DNA of 40,121 bases, taken from positions 1 through 40,121 of the forward strand of contig CAREUR010000010.1 in the NCBI GenBank assembly GCA_948968885.1, in the 5' to 3' direction. Origin of the DNA: an uncultured Eubacteriales bacterium (lineage in GTDB: Bacteria > Bacillota > Clostridia > Oscillospirales > Acutalibacteraceae). Below, piece after piece: positions 39,550-40,121 of the stretch. The notes under the pieces were generated by a model. That model searched no databases and had not been told where the DNA came from. It was given only the letters and a program-made list of their open reading frames with translations. The position numbers and the translations under genes are program-made. Every line of letters begins with the position of its first letter. Position 1 is the first letter of the stretch.

Positions 39550-40121
39550 ATGATTAATTATCAAAAAGTCCTCGAAAATACATTATCCCAAATTGAATCT
39601 AACTCTGGCCAACGGCCTAGCTTGCTGCTGCATTGTTGCTGTGCACCTTGCAGTAGTTACGTTTTTGAATATTTAGCACCTCACTTTGATCTCACGTCTT
39701 TTTTCTATAACTTGAATATCTCTTCTGCTGCTGAATATGACCTTCGACTAAGTGAGCTTCGACGTCTTATTGGCGAAATGTCCTCTTTGCAAAAGATCAA
39801 TTTGATTGAAGGAGATTACAGTCCTAATGCATTTTTGAAAACTTCTTATGGGCTTGAGTCCGCTGCGGAAGGTTCTTTGCGTTGCTTTAAGTGCTATCGA
39901 TTAAGATTGCTCCGGACTGCTGAGGTTGCTCAGGAATTGAACTTTGATTATTTTTCGACGACGCTTACTATTAGTCCTTATAAAAACGCCGAAAAGATCA
40001 ACGAGATTGGTCGTGAGCTGTCTTCGGAATTTGGTGTGAAATATTTATTTTCTGACTTCAAGAAAAATAACGGCTACAAGCGGTCTATTGAGCTTTCGAA
40101 AAAATTTAATTTGTATCGGCA
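39550..40121 (+). CDS. queH: Epoxyqueuosine reductase QueH, 3' end outside window
   Basis: 190 residues are visible from the ATG at 39550; the gene runs off the end, probably missing only a short tail. The N-terminal LLLHCCCAPCSSYVFEYL segment carries the CC...C cysteines (29-31, 34) and LRCFKCYRLRL (112 and 115) supplies the second pair, together binding the iron-sulfur and metal centre of QueH. TTLTISPYKN and KKNNGYKRSIELSKKFNLYR also match the family. QueH catalyses the last step of queuosine synthesis for tRNA and replaces QueG. It begins 14 bases after the secreted-protein gene and is probably in the same transcript. Confidence -1.
   Translation, partial: MINYQKVLENTLSQIESNSGQRPSLLLHCCCAPCSSYVFEYLAPHFDLTSFFYNLNISSAAEYDLRLSELRRLIGEMSSLQKINLIEGDYSPNAFLKTSYGLESAAEGSLRCFKCYRLRLLRTAEVAQELNFDYFSTTLTISPYKNAEKINEIGRELSSEFGVKYLFSDFKKNNGYKRSIELSKKFNLYR

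Overview
The window looks like chromosomal DNA of a low-GC, spore-forming anaerobe of the Firmicutes, most likely class Clostridia. The evidence is the set of sporulation genes (spoVAD, spoVB, yabP, yabQ), the yab/divIC cluster, a CIRCE operator before groESL, an iron-sulfur-type cysteine desulfidase, and Gram-positive ribosome binding sites with many TTG and GTG starts. I found no rRNA, tRNA, CRISPR array, insertion sequence or prophage.

Layout. 1-617 (minus) is a Nif11-type RiPP precursor, cut by the window edge, with a near-consensus promoter. 934-5510 (plus) carries a VanW-family envelope protein, then a GT2 glycosyltransferase between two paralogous flippase-like membrane proteins. 5599-8837 holds spoVAD (minus) and groES-groEL (plus). 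8903-9388 (minus) encodes a small secreted protein. 9574-18313 (minus) is an eight-gene surface-polysaccharide operon from one strong promoter: ExoA-like GT2, LicD, TarI, TarJ, GT2, O-antigen-ligase/polymerase-like protein, GT2, Wzx-like flippase. 18458-18610 is a 50-residue gene. 18706-22789 (minus) holds hpf, an amidohydrolase, yabR, divIC, yabQ, yabP and a separately transcribed HU gene. 23030-29322 (minus) holds spoVB, a lipoprotein and dnaE. 29467-32494 (plus) is a zinc-uptake operon, regulator-znuA-znuC-znuB, behind a promoter overlapped by a Fur/Zur-like box. 32642-37309 (plus) is fakA-recG-folD. 37664-40121 (plus) is cyuA, a second small secreted protein, and queH, which runs off the end.

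How the genes work together. TarI and TarJ should supply CDP-ribitol. LicD is the obvious candidate to transfer ribitol phosphate, the GT2 enzymes to build the repeat, and the flippase and ligase/polymerase to export and join it, giving a ribitol-phosphate-containing wall polymer or capsule. No initiating sugar-phosphate transferase lies in the window. The spoVB-HU-yabP-yabQ-divIC-yabR segment is the familiar division/sporulation neighbourhood, but mazG and the S4-domain gene yabO are absent from their usual places.

The least explained items are the long, cysteine-free Nif11-leader protein, the two separated small secreted proteins that share a short VG-x-x-(I/V)-C-(K/R)-F motif, and the flippase-like/GT2/flippase-like sandwich. 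All functions come from reading the translated sequence; no database search was possible.
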